Origin: Planctomycetaceae bacterium
Lineage (GTDB): Bacteria; Planctomycetota; Planctomycetia; Pirellulales; Pirellulaceae
Length of the DNA: 64,000 bases
Assembly: GCA_020638995.1 (NCBI GenBank)
Contig: JACKHM010000001.1
Coordinates: forward strand, 2,294,001-2,358,000
Direction of reading: 5' to 3'
Shown: in pieces, positions 1-10,196 of the stretch
How the letters are laid out: each line of letters starts with the position of its first letter
Position numbering within the stretch: the first letter of the stretch is position 1
The notes under the pieces: generated by a model
Databases searched by the model: none
Seen by the model: the letters and a program-made list of their open reading frames with translations, nothing else
What the model was told of the DNA's origin: nothing
Program-made: the position numbers and the translations under genes

Positions 1-622
1 GTATGGCCATTTGAGTTTTTCGTTCAGTTCCGGCATCAATCTCGATCCACCCAGCGATGCGCCCGCCGTTTCGGTCGTGGAAAATAACGAAGTGTTCAAT
101 AACCGCGCGGGAATCGTCGTGGACACCTTTGTCACAGCCACTGGCAACACCGCCCACGACAATACCACGGGCATCGAACTGACCGGTAACGCCCTGGCCG
201 TCGGCAACATCGTCTACAGCAACAACATCGGCGTCCGTCACAACTACGGCGGACGCAGTCAAGACAATCGCGTCTTCCACAACACGACCGGGATCGTGTT
301 AAAACGCGACGGCACGCCTGTCGGCAATCAGATCTACGGTAACTCCACTGGAATCGCCACCGATCCGCTGGAAATCTACACAGGTCGCATCGCCAACAAC
401 TTGCTGTACGCCAACGCCAATGTCGGTTTGGATCTGCAAAAGGTCGGCGTTACAGCGGTGGTCAACAACACCATCGTGCAAGCCGTGGGAGAAGGCGTCC
501 ACCTGCGCAGCAACAGCCACGATGTGACGCTGACTAACAACATCTTCGAAATCCAATCCGGCCACGCGCTGCGCATCGAAGACAACAGCCAAGTCGGATT
601 CGTAAGCGATTACAACTTGTTC
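1..622 (+). repeat. direct repeat copy A (622 bp) in beta-helix region
   Basis: Bases 1-622 recur at 2775-3396 with offset 2774. I saw no nucleotide difference, and the translations are identical up to N-L-F. The copy may extend left of the window. Confidence 0.9.
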
Positions 623-3600
623 CAGCTCAGCGGCGGCGATCTGGCCTTGTGGGGCAGCAGAATGTTTGTCGATCGAACCGACTGGTTCTTTGAACTTGGC
701 TTCGACGCGCATAGCACTCAGCAAGATCCGAACTTCGTCGACCCTGACGGCGCGGATGATGTGCTGGGATTCGATCTCACGCCGATCGGGCCGGCTGTGA
801 TCATCGACGACGGCGATGCCGGCTTCAGCACCACGGGCAGTTGGACCACTGTGGCGTTCGAAGACGCCTTGGACGGCGATTACCGATTCGCCAATTGGGA
901 CAGCGGCGCCAACGTGGCGACGTGGACATTCGATGGGCTCGAGGCCGGTCAGTACTACCATGTGGCAGTCACCTGGCCGGACGATCCCGCTTTCTTCCGG
1001 GAAACCTCGGGCATTCCGTTTTCGGTCATCGACGCCGAACGAGTGGTCGACGTGTATCGAGCCAACCAGACGCAAGTCACCGCCGACTTTACCGATGCCG
1101 GTGTGACTTGGAGTGAACTGGGCGTTTACCGAGTTACCGGCGATACGCTGACCGTCAGCTTGCGGAGCAACTTTACCGGCGGCAGCACGTCAGACCAGGT
1201 ACTGGCCGACGCCGTTCGTCTGCAACACGTCCAAGGCGACCATGGCCTGGACGACGACTTCCACTTGCAAATCAATTCACCGGCCATTGACCGCGGCAGC
1301 CTGTTGTCGGCCTCGTATCTGGAACCGCTGCCCAACGGCGGTCGAGTCAACCTGGGCGCATACGGCAACACGGCCGAAGCCGCTTTGAGTCCGGCTACCA
1401 CGATTCAGGTTCTTTCACCCAACGGATTGGAGAAATGGGCCGCAGGCCAAACCGTTGCCGTCGAATGGCGCAGTTCCGGCCTGACCGAGGAACAAACGGT
1501 GGCGCTGGTCAATGTCGGCGGCGCAGCGGTAGACAACTGGTTGACCGATGCCGGGCAGTTGGTTTTGGGTTCAAAGTCTTCCACGACCACGGCGATCGAT
1601 GTTTCGGGCGTCGCCAATCCAGCGCCAACGGCCGTGTATCAGAGTTATGCCTCGGCCGGTTCCGGCGCTGGCAAACACCTGCGGTACGAACTGGCGATTC
1701 CCGACGGCCAGTATACCGTCCGCTTGCACATGTACGACCGCGATAGCTCCAGCGTGGGCGAAGCGATCACCGATCTGTATTTGCAGGACGCATTGGTCGT
1801 CGACGACATGGATCTCTATGCCGAAGCGGGCAGTCGCTACAAGGTGGTGGTCAAAAAGTTCACCGTCGACGTCAGCGGCGGCAACGGCCTAGTGGTCGAA
1901 TTGGTCAACATCGCGGGCGACCCAGCTTACCTGGCGGCGATCGAATTGGCGGTGCCCAATACCGGCGGCAGCGCTTCGCCCACAGCCGACTTAGAAGTCT
2001 CGATCGATAGCGGCGCTACCTGGACCACGATTGCCACAGACCAGCCGATGGACCGCTTTGGCCGCGGGTCGTACGACTGGACGATCGGTGCGGAGTTTGA
2101 AACGACGGGCAACACGGCACTGGTGCGAGTCAGTTCGAGTATGACCGACGACTCCGACGAACCGCTGCTGATTGGCAACAGCGGCAACGCCTACTACGTG
2201 AACATCGCCGGCGATGTGGACTTTGCGGACAACGAATACACGACGGCCGCGGGTAACAACCTCAACAGCGGCCGCAGTCCTGCATCGCCGCTGGCCGACT
2301 TGAGGTTCCTGCTATCGGCTTACGACCTGGGCCCGGGCGACGTGATCTACGTCGATACGGGCGAATATGCACTAGGCGCCAATATTGAACTGTTGCCCGA
2401 CGACAGCGGTGTCGTGATTCAAGGTCCCATCTCGGGCGACCACGTAGCCTTGCTGAACCGAGGCAACACGTCCAGCGGAAGTTACGTGTTTGAACTGCTG
2501 GGCGCTGACGATGTGACGTTGTCGCATCTATCGATGACCGGCGGCTATCACGGCATCTTTGCCGACCAGCATTTCGGCGGCAGCTTTGCCAATCCGCTGG
2601 TCGATAGTGACGGCCTGGTGGTTGCCGACAGCCGGATCTTCAGACACGGCAACGACGGCGTGTACCTGAAAGAAAGCAATGATTTCAGCGTGTTCAGCGG
2701 CAATTCGGTCTACGACAACGGCGCCGATGGCATCGATCTGGAAGGCTATGGACATACGGTTCGAGACAACCAGGCGTATGGCCATTTGAGTTTTTCGTTC
2801 AGTTCCGGCATCAATCTCGATCCACCCAGCGATGCGCCCGCCGTTTCGGTCGTGGAAAATAACGAAGTGTTCAATAACCGCGCGGGAATCGTCGTGGACA
2901 CCTTTGTCACAGCCACTGGCAACACCGCCCACGACAATACCACGGGCATCGAACTGACCGGTAACGCCCTGGCCGTCGGCAACATCGTCTACAGCAACAA
3001 CATCGGCGTCCGTCACAACTACGGCGGACGCAGTCAAGACAATCGCGTCTTCCACAACACGACCGGGATCGTGTTAAAACGCGACGGCACGCCTGTCGGC
3101 AATCAGATCTACGGTAACTCCACTGGAATCGCCACCGATCCGCTGGAAATCTACACAGGTCGCATCGCCAACAACTTGCTGTACGCCAACGCCAATGTCG
3201 GTTTGGATCTGCAAAAGGTCGGCGTTACAGCGGTGGTCAACAACACCATCGTGCAAGCCGTGGGAGAAGGCGTCCACCTGCGCAGCAACAGCCACGATGT
3301 GACGCTGACTAACAACATCTTCGAAATCCAATCCGGCCACGCGCTGCGCATCGAAGACAACAGCCAAGTCGGATTCGTAAGCGATTACAACTTGTTCTAC
3401 CAAGGCACCGATGCCAACGCGTTTTTAATCTCGTGGAACGGGATGAATATCGACAGTGTCGGCGATTGGTTTGCTACCAGCGGTTTTGACCAGCATTCCC
3501 TGGAGGGCGATTACCTGGCGATCGATCGCAACGGCGCCGATAACGTCTACGGTTACGATCCGAACTCGATGACCGATGGCGGCGCCGACGACAATTTCCA

Positions 3601-6600
3601 TCTGACCAAGACGTCGCCAGCCATTGACCGCGGGTCGACCAGCCAGACCTCCAACATGGACCGCGAAGGCAACGTCCGCCGCGACGATCCGGGCACGACC
3701 AATGCCGGTACGCCGGACTACATCGAATCGACATCTAGCGAAACGGTGTTTCGACCGCGGCATGCCGGCGTGGCCCAAAGCTGGCACGGCGATGACGATT
3801 CGTGGACTCTGACATTGCCGTTTACATTTCCGTTTTACGAAGGCAATTACACATCCGTTGACGTTTCTTCCAACGGCTTTCTCCACTTTGCCGGTTCCGA
3901 TTCCGCGGACGGCGGCAACAACGACGCCACCGCGTTTGCCAACAACCGCCGGATTGCCGTGTTGTGGGACGATCTCAGTACGGCAGCCAGCGGCGACGAC
4001 ATTTACGTCGATGATTCGATCTCCGGGGAAGTCACGATTCGCTGGCTGGCGACCAACAAAGCTGACAATAGCCAAGTCAATTTCGCAGCGACCTTGCGTG
4101 ACGACGGCACGTTCCAATTCGACTACGGGCCGGGAAATGCCAATTTGACGCCGACGATCGGGGCCTCCAGCGGCGACGGTTCCAACGCGACGCTCAGCAG
4201 CTACAACGGCGCTGCGACGCTGACCAATGCCGCATCTGTATCGTTCTCAACCAATTCCAGCGGTTATCAAGCGGCCAATCTGGGCGCGAACCAGTTTGCC
4301 GTCTCCGGAGTGGCACAAGGCTGGCATGGAGATGAGGATGCGTTCACCTACAACCTTCCATTCAGCTTCCCCTACTACGGCAGTTCGTACAGTTCGGTCC
4401 AAGTCAGTACGAACGGGTTTTTGCATTTTTCTGGCCCGGATTCTGCCAGCTTTTCTTATGAGAATGATCTCTCGATCTTTCAACGCAATGCCAGAATCGC
4501 GCCGCTGTGGGACGATTTGTATACCGATTCCGGCGACATCTTTATCGACGAAACGGTGACTTCCACCACGATTCTCTGGCAAGGCCACACGTTCAATACG
4601 GATGACCCGGTAAGCTTTTCCGTGACGCTGCTGTCCGACGGGACAATCCAGTTCGATTACGGCAGCGACAATCTTCAAGTGGCGCCGCGCGTGGGAATTT
4701 CGGCGGGCAACGATGCCGATTTCCTGTTGATCAATGGCTACGATGGCGCCGGCAGTTTGAGTAATGCGAACAGCATCCGGATTTCGCCCGTCACTTCGAC
4801 CAACTACGTGGAACTCATCTCTTCCGCCATCGGCTATTACGCATCGATCGGCCAAGCGCAAGCCTGGCAAAGCGATAGCACATCGTGGACGCTGAATCTG
4901 CCGTTTGCCTTCCCGTTCTACGGCAATGACTACTCCAGCGTTGAAGTTTCCAGCGAAGGCTTTTTGCACTTTGCCGGATCCGACTGGACCGGCAGCGGTT
5001 CGAATAGTACGCAAACGTTGGCCGACAACGTTCGGATTGCTCCACTGTGGGACAATCTGCGGACGGATGAAGACGGTGACGACATCTACGTGGATGCAAC
5101 ATCCGGCTACACGACCGTGTTCTGGGATGCGACGAATGAGGCCGACGGCAGCGACGTGCAGTTCGCCGTTACCTTGTTTGACGGCGGTCAAGTTCGCTTC
5201 GATTACGGACCCGGCAATCAGCAGTTGACGCCGACCATCGGCCTATCTGCCGGAAGTGGTTCGGCGTTATTGGCCTCGTACGATAGCCGTGTCTCGCTGG
5301 AAAACAGTCCGTCGTTGCAGTTCGATTTGCAGCCCACCTTCCACGATATTGGCGCCTATGAATTCCAAGGTTCGTCGCTGGATGTGACGCCGCCGTCGAT
5401 CGTCAGTTCATCCTTGGTGCAGACCAGCACCGGTTCGACATTCCACATCGTATTTAGCGAAGCCGTGGATCCGATCGATGCGCGAGCACCCGCGAATTAC
5501 GAACTGAGCGAAGCGGGAGCCAACGGCGTGCTGGGAGACGGTGACGACGAACTGATCGACGTGATCCCGCATTACGACGCCGGCGGACAATTGGTCGTAT
5601 TGCAGGTCGCCGATGGCCGCCAGCTAACGGCCGGCAATTTCAAACTGATCGTCCACGCCGACTCGACCATTCACGACCTGGCCGGACTGAAGCTGGACGG
5701 CGACGGCGATGGCATGCCAGGCGGCAACTTTGTGGCAGCAAATCGCTCGCCCGCGATCATGCCGGTCGTCGATCAGACCGTCGCCGAACTATCCGAATTG
5801 AGCCTGACGGTGTCGGCCTCCGATCCCGATTCCGACGGATTGACGTTCCGCATCGTCAGCGGACCGGAGGGAGTGGCGATCGATGCCGGCAGCGGCGAGC
5901 TCTCCTGGACTCCGCAGGAACAACACGGACCCGGCCAGTTTTCAATCGTGGTCGAAGTGGCCGATGACGGCAGCCCGAGCCTCACTGCGCGAACGACGAT
6001 CAACGTCACGGTAACCGAAGTCAATGCAGCGCCCACCATCACAGCGATCGGCGATCAGCAAGCCACGGATGGAACGGAGCTTGCCTTCACCGTGATGGCC
6101 AGCGACCCGGAAAACAATGGCCTGACGTTTTCGTTGGGAGCTAACGCTCCAGCCGGCACAACGATCGATCCGGCGACGGGCCAGTTTTCCTGGACGCCCA
6201 GCGAAAGCCAATCGCCGGACACGTACACGATCACCGTGCAAGTCACCGATGACGGCGTGCCGAATGAATCCTCCAGTCTGGATTTCTTGGTAAACGTGGC
6301 CGAACACAACGATGCGCCGGTGATCGCCCCGATTGGCGCGCGCATCGGCGCCGAAGGCAGCCGCAGTCGCTTCACCGTCGCAGCGACTGACCTCGAAGGC
6401 GACTCGCTGGTTTACTCGCTGATCGGCACCGTGCCCGGCGACGCAGCCATCGATGCGCAAACGGGAATTTTCACCTGGACGCCAACAGAAATGGATGGTG
6501 GAAGCCAGTTCAGTTTTACAGTGCAAGTCGCCGATAACCGGTCGCCGATGGCAACGTCGATGGCAACGTTTACGATTTATGTCGATGAGATTAATTCGCC

Positions 6601-9178
6601 GCCTGAGATCGCCGACATTCCCGCACAATCGGTAACAGCCGGGGCGCAAATCGCATTGCTGGTGGACGCCAGCGATGCGGATCTACCCATCAACGGCCTG
6701 TCTTTTTCGTTGGCCGCCAATGCACCGGACGGTGCCGAAATCGATATGTTCACAGGACTGTTGCTTTGGACTCCGACCTTCGACCAGATCGGCGAACACG
6801 CGGTTACGATTCACGTCACAGATGACGGCACGCCCGTCCGTACCAGCACCTTTGTGGCGACAATCACGGTTACATCAGCTAACATGCCGCCGACCGACAT
6901 CACATTGTCTGCCAGTGCGATTCCGGAAAACACCGATACATCGACCGCCGTGTCTATCGGCAATCTGTCGACCGCCGACCTAGACAATGGCGACATGCAC
7001 AGCTACGCGCTGGTGGCGGGCAGCGGAGACAGTGACAATGACGCCTTTGAAATCGTCGGCAATAGCTTGCGGGTGAAATCTGGGGTTGAGCTGGATCATG
7101 AAACAAGGGCAAGTTACTCAATCCGTGTGCGAACCACAGACTCAACTGGCCTAAAGTTTGAAAAGACTTTTTCAATTGTCGTGCTGGAAGTGAACGAGAT
7201 GCCCGTGTTGGCCTTGATTGGCAACAAGAGCGTGAATGAAGGGACACTGTTGACGTTCACCGCCAGCGCCACGGACACCGATGTTCCTGCCAACACGCTA
7301 ACATTCAGCCTCGACTCCGGTGCTCCCACCGGAGCCAGCATCGATGCTGATACGGGCATCTTCACCTGGACGCCAAGTGAAGCTCAAGGCCCAGGAACGT
7401 ACAGCATCACGGTACGGGTGACAGACGACGGCACGCCCAACTTGAACGACTTCGAGACGATCGAAGTCACCGTGAGTGAAGTGAACGTGGCACCCGTGTT
7501 GGCCTTGATTGGCAACAAGAGCGTGAATGAAGGGACACTGTTGACGTTCACCGCCAGCGCCACGGACACCGATGTTCCTGCCAACACGCTAACATTCAGC
7601 CTCGACTCCGGTGCTCCCACCGGAGCCAGCATCGATGCTGATACGGGCATCTTCACCTGGACGCCAAGTGAAGCTCAAGGCCCAGGAACGTACAGCATCA
7701 CGGTACGGGTGACAGACGACGGCACGCCCAACTTGAACGACTTCGAGACGATCGAAGTCACCGTGAGTGAAGTGAACGTGGCACCCGTGTTGGCCTTGAT
7801 TGGCAACAAGAGCGTGAATGAAGGGACACTGTTGACGTTCACCGCCAGCGCCACGGACACCGATGTTCCTGCCAACACGCTAACATTCAGCCTCGACTCC
7901 GGTGCTCCCACCGGAGCCAGCATCGATGCTGATACGGGCATCTTCACCTGGACGCCAAGTGAAGCTCAAGGCCCAGGAACGTACAGCATCACGGTACGGG
8001 TGACAGACGACGGCACGCCCAACTTGAACGACTTCGAGACGATCGAAGTCACCGTGAGTGAAGTGAACGTGGCACCCGTGTTGGCCTTGATTGGCAACAA
8101 GAGCGTGAATGAAGGGACACTGTTGACGTTCACCGCCAGCGCCACGGACACCGATGTTCCTGCCAACACGCTAACATTCAGCCTCGACTCCGGTGCTCCC
8201 ACCGGAGCCAGCATCGATGCTGATACGGGCATCTTCACCTGGACGCCAAGTGAAGCTCAAGGCCCAGGAACGTACAGCATCACGGTACGGGTGACAGACG
8301 ACGGCACGCCCAACTTGAACGACTTCGAGACGATCGAAGTCACCGTGAGTGAAGTGAACGTGGCACCCGTGTTGGCCTTGATTGGCAACAAGAGCGTGAA
8401 TGAAGGGACACTGTTGACGTTCACCGCCAGCGCCACGGACACCGATGTTCCTGCCAACACGCTAACATTCAGCCTCGACTCCGGTGCTCCCACCGGAGCC
8501 AGCATCGATGCTGATACGGGCATCTTCACCTGGACGCCAAGTGAAGCTCAAGGCCCAGGAACGTACAGCATCACGGTACGGGTGACAGACGACGGCACGC
8601 CCAACTTGAACGACTTCGAGACGATCGAAGTCACCGTGGTGGACCTCAGCCCTTGGCAATACTATAAGGCACCGCACGATGTCAATCGGGATGGATCGAT
8701 TAGCCCGCTTGATGTCCTAATTATAATCAACGACTTAAACGAGAATGGTGCAAGGACCCTAGTTCGATTGCCATCGGATGAGTCGAACTATGTGGATGTA
8801 AACGGGGACGGCTCTGTTTCACCGCTTGATGCGCTGGTTGTAATCAACAGATTGAATCAATTCGTTGTAACACCTGAGGGCGAGGCACATCCAACTGAGG
8901 CGCCACAAATCACTTTCCAGCACGAAGAGATTTTCACATCTGCAGATCGCGCAAGCGAGATTCCGGAGGACCATCAACGTCCATTCCCTTATTACGAAGA
9001 ATTGGCGGTCGGGACTGTCTCATTTGGTTGTGTATCCCAACGCGACGATCTACTACCGGAAGCTAAGTCCCAAAGCCTTAATTCGGAGACGCTGGCTCTT
9101 GAAGATGTTTTGGACATAATTAGCGATGACGTTGCATCGGCGCTATGGCAACTTGCACTGCTGCGCGACCGCACGTAA
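2..9178 (+). CDS. giant secreted beta-helix / cadherin-like / dockerin protein (5' end outside window)
   Basis: The frame is already open at the left edge (codons from base 2 read Y-G-H-L-S), so the true start lies upstream. About 3,058 residues are visible. Order, in residues from base 11: right-handed beta-helix repeats (1-205 and again about 920-1130, identical), a malectin/Ig-like stretch between them, three nidogen-like repeats of about 180 residues (about 1250-1775; each has a WHGD or WQSD motif and 'F-DYG'), then a long series of cadherin/He_PIG-type Ig domains (about 1910-2876) whose last five copies are nearly identical. Two type I dockerin-like calcium loops follow (DVNRDGS and DVNGDGS, each followed by PLD) at about 2890-2955. 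It is probably cell-surface or secreted and adhesive; dockerin ends on such proteins are common in Pirellulales. Function beyond adhesion or matrix is unknown. Confidence 0.9.
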   Translation, partial: YGHLSFSFSSGINLDPPSDAPAVSVVENNEVFNNRAGIVVDTFVTATGNTAHDNTTGIELTGNALAVGNIVYSNNIGVRHNYGGRSQDNRVFHNTTGIVLKRDGTPVGNQIYGNSTGIATDPLEIYTGRIANNLLYANANVGLDLQKVGVTAVVNNTIVQAVGEGVHLRSNSHDVTLTNNIFEIQSGHALRIEDNSQVGFVSDYNLFQLSGGDLALWGSRMFVDRTDWFFELGFDAHSTQQDPNFVDPDGADDVLGFDLTPIGPAVIIDDGDAGFSTTGSWTTVAFEDALDGDYRFANWDSGANVATWTFDGLEAGQYYHVAVTWPDDPAFFRETSGIPFSVIDAERVVDVYRANQTQVTADFTDAGVTWSELGVYRVTGDTLTVSLRSNFTGGSTSDQVLADAVRLQHVQGDHGLDDDFHLQINSPAIDRGSLLSASYLEPLPNGGRVNLGAYGNTAEAALSPATTIQVLSPNGLEKWAAGQTVAVEWRSSGLTEEQTVALVNVGGAAVDNWLTDAGQLVLGSKSSTTTAIDVSGVANPAPTAVYQSYASAGSGAGKHLRYELAIPDGQYTVRLHMYDRDSSSVGEAITDLYLQDALVVDDMDLYAEAGSRYKVVVKKFTVDVSGGNGLVVELVNIAGDPAYLAAIELAVPNTGGSASPTADLEVSIDSGATWTTIATDQPMDRFGRGSYDWTIGAEFETTGNTALVRVSSSMTDDSDEPLLIGNSGNAYYVNIAGDVDFADNEYTTAAGNNLNSGRSPASPLADLRFLLSAYDLGPGDVIYVDTGEYALGANIELLPDDSGVVIQGPISGDHVALLNRGNTSSGSYVFELLGADDVTLSHLSMTGGYHGIFADQHFGGSFANPLVDSDGLVVADSRIFRHGNDGVYLKESNDFSVFSGNSVYDNGADGIDLEGYGHTVRDNQAYGHLSFSFSSGINLDPPSDAPAVSVVENNEVFNNRAGIVVDTFVTATGNTAHDNTTGIELTGNALAVGNIVYSNNIGVRHNYGGRSQDNRVFHNTTGIVLKRDGTPVGNQIYGNSTGIATDPLEIYTGRIANNLLYANANVGLDLQKVGVTAVVNNTIVQAVGEGVHLRSNSHDVTLTNNIFEIQSGHALRIEDNSQVGFVSDYNLFYQGTDANAFLISWNGMNIDSVGDWFATSGFDQHSLEGDYLAIDRNGADNVYGYDPNSMTDGGADDNFHLTKTSPAIDRGSTSQTSNMDREGNVRRDDPGTTNAGTPDYIESTSSETVFRPRHAGVAQSWHGDDDSWTLTLPFTFPFYEGNYTSVDVSSNGFLHFAGSDSADGGNNDATAFANNRRIAVLWDDLSTAASGDDIYVDDSISGEVTIRWLATNKADNSQVNFAATLRDDGTFQFDYGPGNANLTPTIGASSGDGSNATLSSYNGAATLTNAASVSFSTNSSGYQAANLGANQFAVSGVAQGWHGDEDAFTYNLPFSFPYYGSSYSSVQVSTNGFLHFSGPDSASFSYENDLSIFQRNARIAPLWDDLYTDSGDIFIDETVTSTTILWQGHTFNTDDPVSFSVTLLSDGTIQFDYGSDNLQVAPRVGISAGNDADFLLINGYDGAGSLSNANSIRISPVTSTNYVELISSAIGYYASIGQAQAWQSDSTSWTLNLPFAFPFYGNDYSSVEVSSEGFLHFAGSDWTGSGSNSTQTLADNVRIAPLWDNLRTDEDGDDIYVDATSGYTTVFWDATNEADGSDVQFAVTLFDGGQVRFDYGPGNQQLTPTIGLSAGSGSALLASYDSRVSLENSPSLQFDLQPTFHDIGAYEFQGSSLDVTPPSIVSSSLVQTSTGSTFHIVFSEAVDPIDARAPANYELSEAGANGVLGDGDDELIDVIPHYDAGGQLVVLQVADGRQLTAGNFKLIVHADSTIHDLAGLKLDGDGDGMPGGNFVAANRSPAIMPVVDQTVAELSELSLTVSASDPDSDGLTFRIVSGPEGVAIDAGSGELSWTPQEQHGPGQFSIVVEVADDGSPSLTARTTINVTVTEVNAAPTITAIGDQQATDGTELAFTVMASDPENNGLTFSLGANAPAGTTIDPATGQFSWTPSESQSPDTYTITVQVTDDGVPNESSSLDFLVNVAEHNDAPVIAPIGARIGAEGSRSRFTVAATDLEGDSLVYSLIGTVPGDAAIDAQTGIFTWTPTEMDGGSQFSFTVQVADNRSPMATSMATFTIYVDEINSPPEIADIPAQSVTAGAQIALLVDASDADLPINGLSFSLAANAPDGAEIDMFTGLLLWTPTFDQIGEHAVTIHVTDDGTPVRTSTFVATITVTSANMPPTDITLSASAIPENTDTSTAVSIGNLSTADLDNGDMHSYALVAGSGDSDNDAFEIVGNSLRVKSGVELDHETRASYSIRVRTTDSTGLKFEKTFSIVVLEVNEMPVLALIGNKSVNEGTLLTFTASATDTDVPANTLTFSLDSGAPTGASIDADTGIFTWTPSEAQGPGTYSITVRVTDDGTPNLNDFETIEVTVSEVNVAPVLALIGNKSVNEGTLLTFTASATDTDVPANTLTFSLDSGAPTGASIDADTGIFTWTPSEAQGPGTYSITVRVTDDGTPNLNDFETIEVTVSEVNVAPVLALIGNKSVNEGTLLTFTASATDTDVPANTLTFSLDSGAPTGASIDADTGIFTWTPSEAQGPGTYSITVRVTDDGTPNLNDFETIEVTVSEVNVAPVLALIGNKSVNEGTLLTFTASATDTDVPANTLTFSLDSGAPTGASIDADTGIFTWTPSEAQGPGTYSITVRVTDDGTPNLNDFETIEVTVSEVNVAPVLALIGNKSVNEGTLLTFTASATDTDVPANTLTFSLDSGAPTGASIDADTGIFTWTPSEAQGPGTYSITVRVTDDGTPNLNDFETIEVTVVDLSPWQYYKAPHDVNRDGSISPLDVLIIINDLNENGARTLVRLPSDESNYVDVNGDGSVSPLDALVVINRLNQFVVTPEGEAHPTEAPQITFQHEEIFTSADRASEIPEDHQRPFPYYEELAVGTVSFGCVSQRDDLLPEAKSQSLNSETLALEDVLDIISDDVASALWQLALLRDRT
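2775..3396 (+). repeat. direct repeat copy B (622 bp) in beta-helix region
   Basis: Second copy of the segment at 1-622. The sequences part company at 3397 (tac against cag). In-frame duplication of a whole beta-helix block without sequence divergence points to a recent duplication or gene conversion. Confidence 0.9.
7204..8638 (+). repeat. five tandem 291-bp repeats encoding 97-residue Ig/cadherin-like domains
   Basis: Units begin at 7204, 7495, 7786, 8077 and 8368, each starting with codons for V-L-A-L-I-G-N-K. They appear identical at nucleotide level; only the flanks differ (E-M-P before unit 1, V-V-D-L after unit 5). Such an array can gain or lose in-frame domains by slippage or unequal recombination. 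Confidence 0.95.
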
Positions 9179-9209
9179 GCCTCCCTGTGCACAACCCTTT
9201 TCCGAACGC

Positions 9210-9690
9210 CGTACGGTAAAACAACTCGAATGCACAGTTCGCTCTTTGAGAACTTAGCTTTAGCATCACGAAATCAATTGGATGTCGGCCGATCTGGCGT
9301 CTGACTCAGTTGCGCAGCGTCTGAATCAGAGGGTCAGCAGAGTTGGTGCCGCTGTTGGCGCAGACCGGTTGCGTAGAGGCGCACTGCGCATTGACTTCGA
9401 TCACCAGTTACGCAGCGTCGCGATAGTAGTATCGCAGTATGCCGCCGAGCCGCTCGCGACATTCGATCTTGCCGGAAATCTTCCCGACTTCGTCTTTAGG
9501 GTCGATGATCGTGTTGTCGAGCCCCTGATGATTTCGTTCGTGATGATAATGGGAAAGATATTCGCGAACAGCGTTTCGCAACATGTTCTCACGGAAGAAG
9601 ATCATTTTCTCCAAGCACTCGGATTTGATACTTCTCATGAACCTTTCGAGATGGGCGTTCAAGTTGGGACTCTTCGGAGGCAACTGCACC
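9210..9690 (-). mobile_element. truncated copy of the IS at 46.7-48.0 kb
   Basis: This 481-bp segment matches 46708-47188 (offset 37,498). I found two differences: a g/a change near 9287 and a g/t change near 9474. It contains one IS end plus the C-terminal third of the transposase. The right edge at 9690 is abrupt and the rest of the IS is missing. Confidence 0.9.
9408..9690 (-). pseudogene. DDE (rve-type) transposase, C-terminal fragment
   Basis: The reading frame carries the end of an integrase-core transposase: P-P-K-S-P-N-L-N-A-H-L-E-R (the region of the last catalytic Glu), then H-Y-H-H-E-R-N-H-Q-G and a final Y-Y-Y-R-D-A-A. The frame runs on upstream to 9776 but the residues before 9690 are unrelated. 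No catalytic Asp residues remain, so it is inactive. Confidence 0.85.
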
Positions 9691-9991
9691 TCCCCGTGCT
9701 GGACCCTTATCGAAACGAATCTATTTTTGATGCGGCGGCAAATCGGATGCACCGGCTGGGTTCGAGTGGTTAACACGTAGCGCGATCCAGAGGTTTTGGG
9801 TCACTAGCGATCTAGAGAGTGGCACGGCTGCACGCGGGCACCGACTTAACAGCTTGCGCGAGCGATACAACCGGCGGCGATGGTTGAAGAATTCACAACG
9901 CTGACCCGAATGGGTCTTTACGGACCGTGACTACGGGGTGCAAAAAGGAAGTCAACGTCCTTGATACCAACGCCTTCGGCATTTTATCGTA
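9691..9991. other. gene-free stretch
   Basis: About 300 bases between the IS fragment and the next transposase fragment. I see no convincing ORF or RNA gene. Confidence 0.5.
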
Positions 9992-10196
9992 ATGAAGAAT
10001 TTGTACCACCGTCTGCTGCTGTTGATCGCCGGTTCGACACAAAAAGAACTGGCTTCGCAGATCCGCTACCTGAAGATCGAGAACGACGTTCTCCGGTCCA
10101 AACTGCCCAAGCGAGTGCCGGTCACCGAGAAGGAACGGAACAAGCTGGTCAAGTTCGGGTCAAAGCTCGGCAAGGCCCTCGGCGAGCTGGTGATCG
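9992..10196 (+). pseudogene. DDE transposase, N-terminal fragment interrupted by group II intron remnant
   Basis: ATG at 9992 opens about 68 codons (M-K-N-L-Y-H-R-L-L-L-L-I-A-G...) that match in style the N terminus of the intact transposase at 12888 (a Leu-rich start, then an E-N-x-x-L-R coiled segment and K-E-R-x-K-L). The gene stops at G-K-A-L-G-E-L-V, where the antisense group II intron remnant begins. No C-terminal part was found on the far side. Confidence 0.75.

Noticed and set aside
7204..8638. CRISPR-like tandem array
   Set aside because: Units are 291 bp, contiguous and coding; no spacers.
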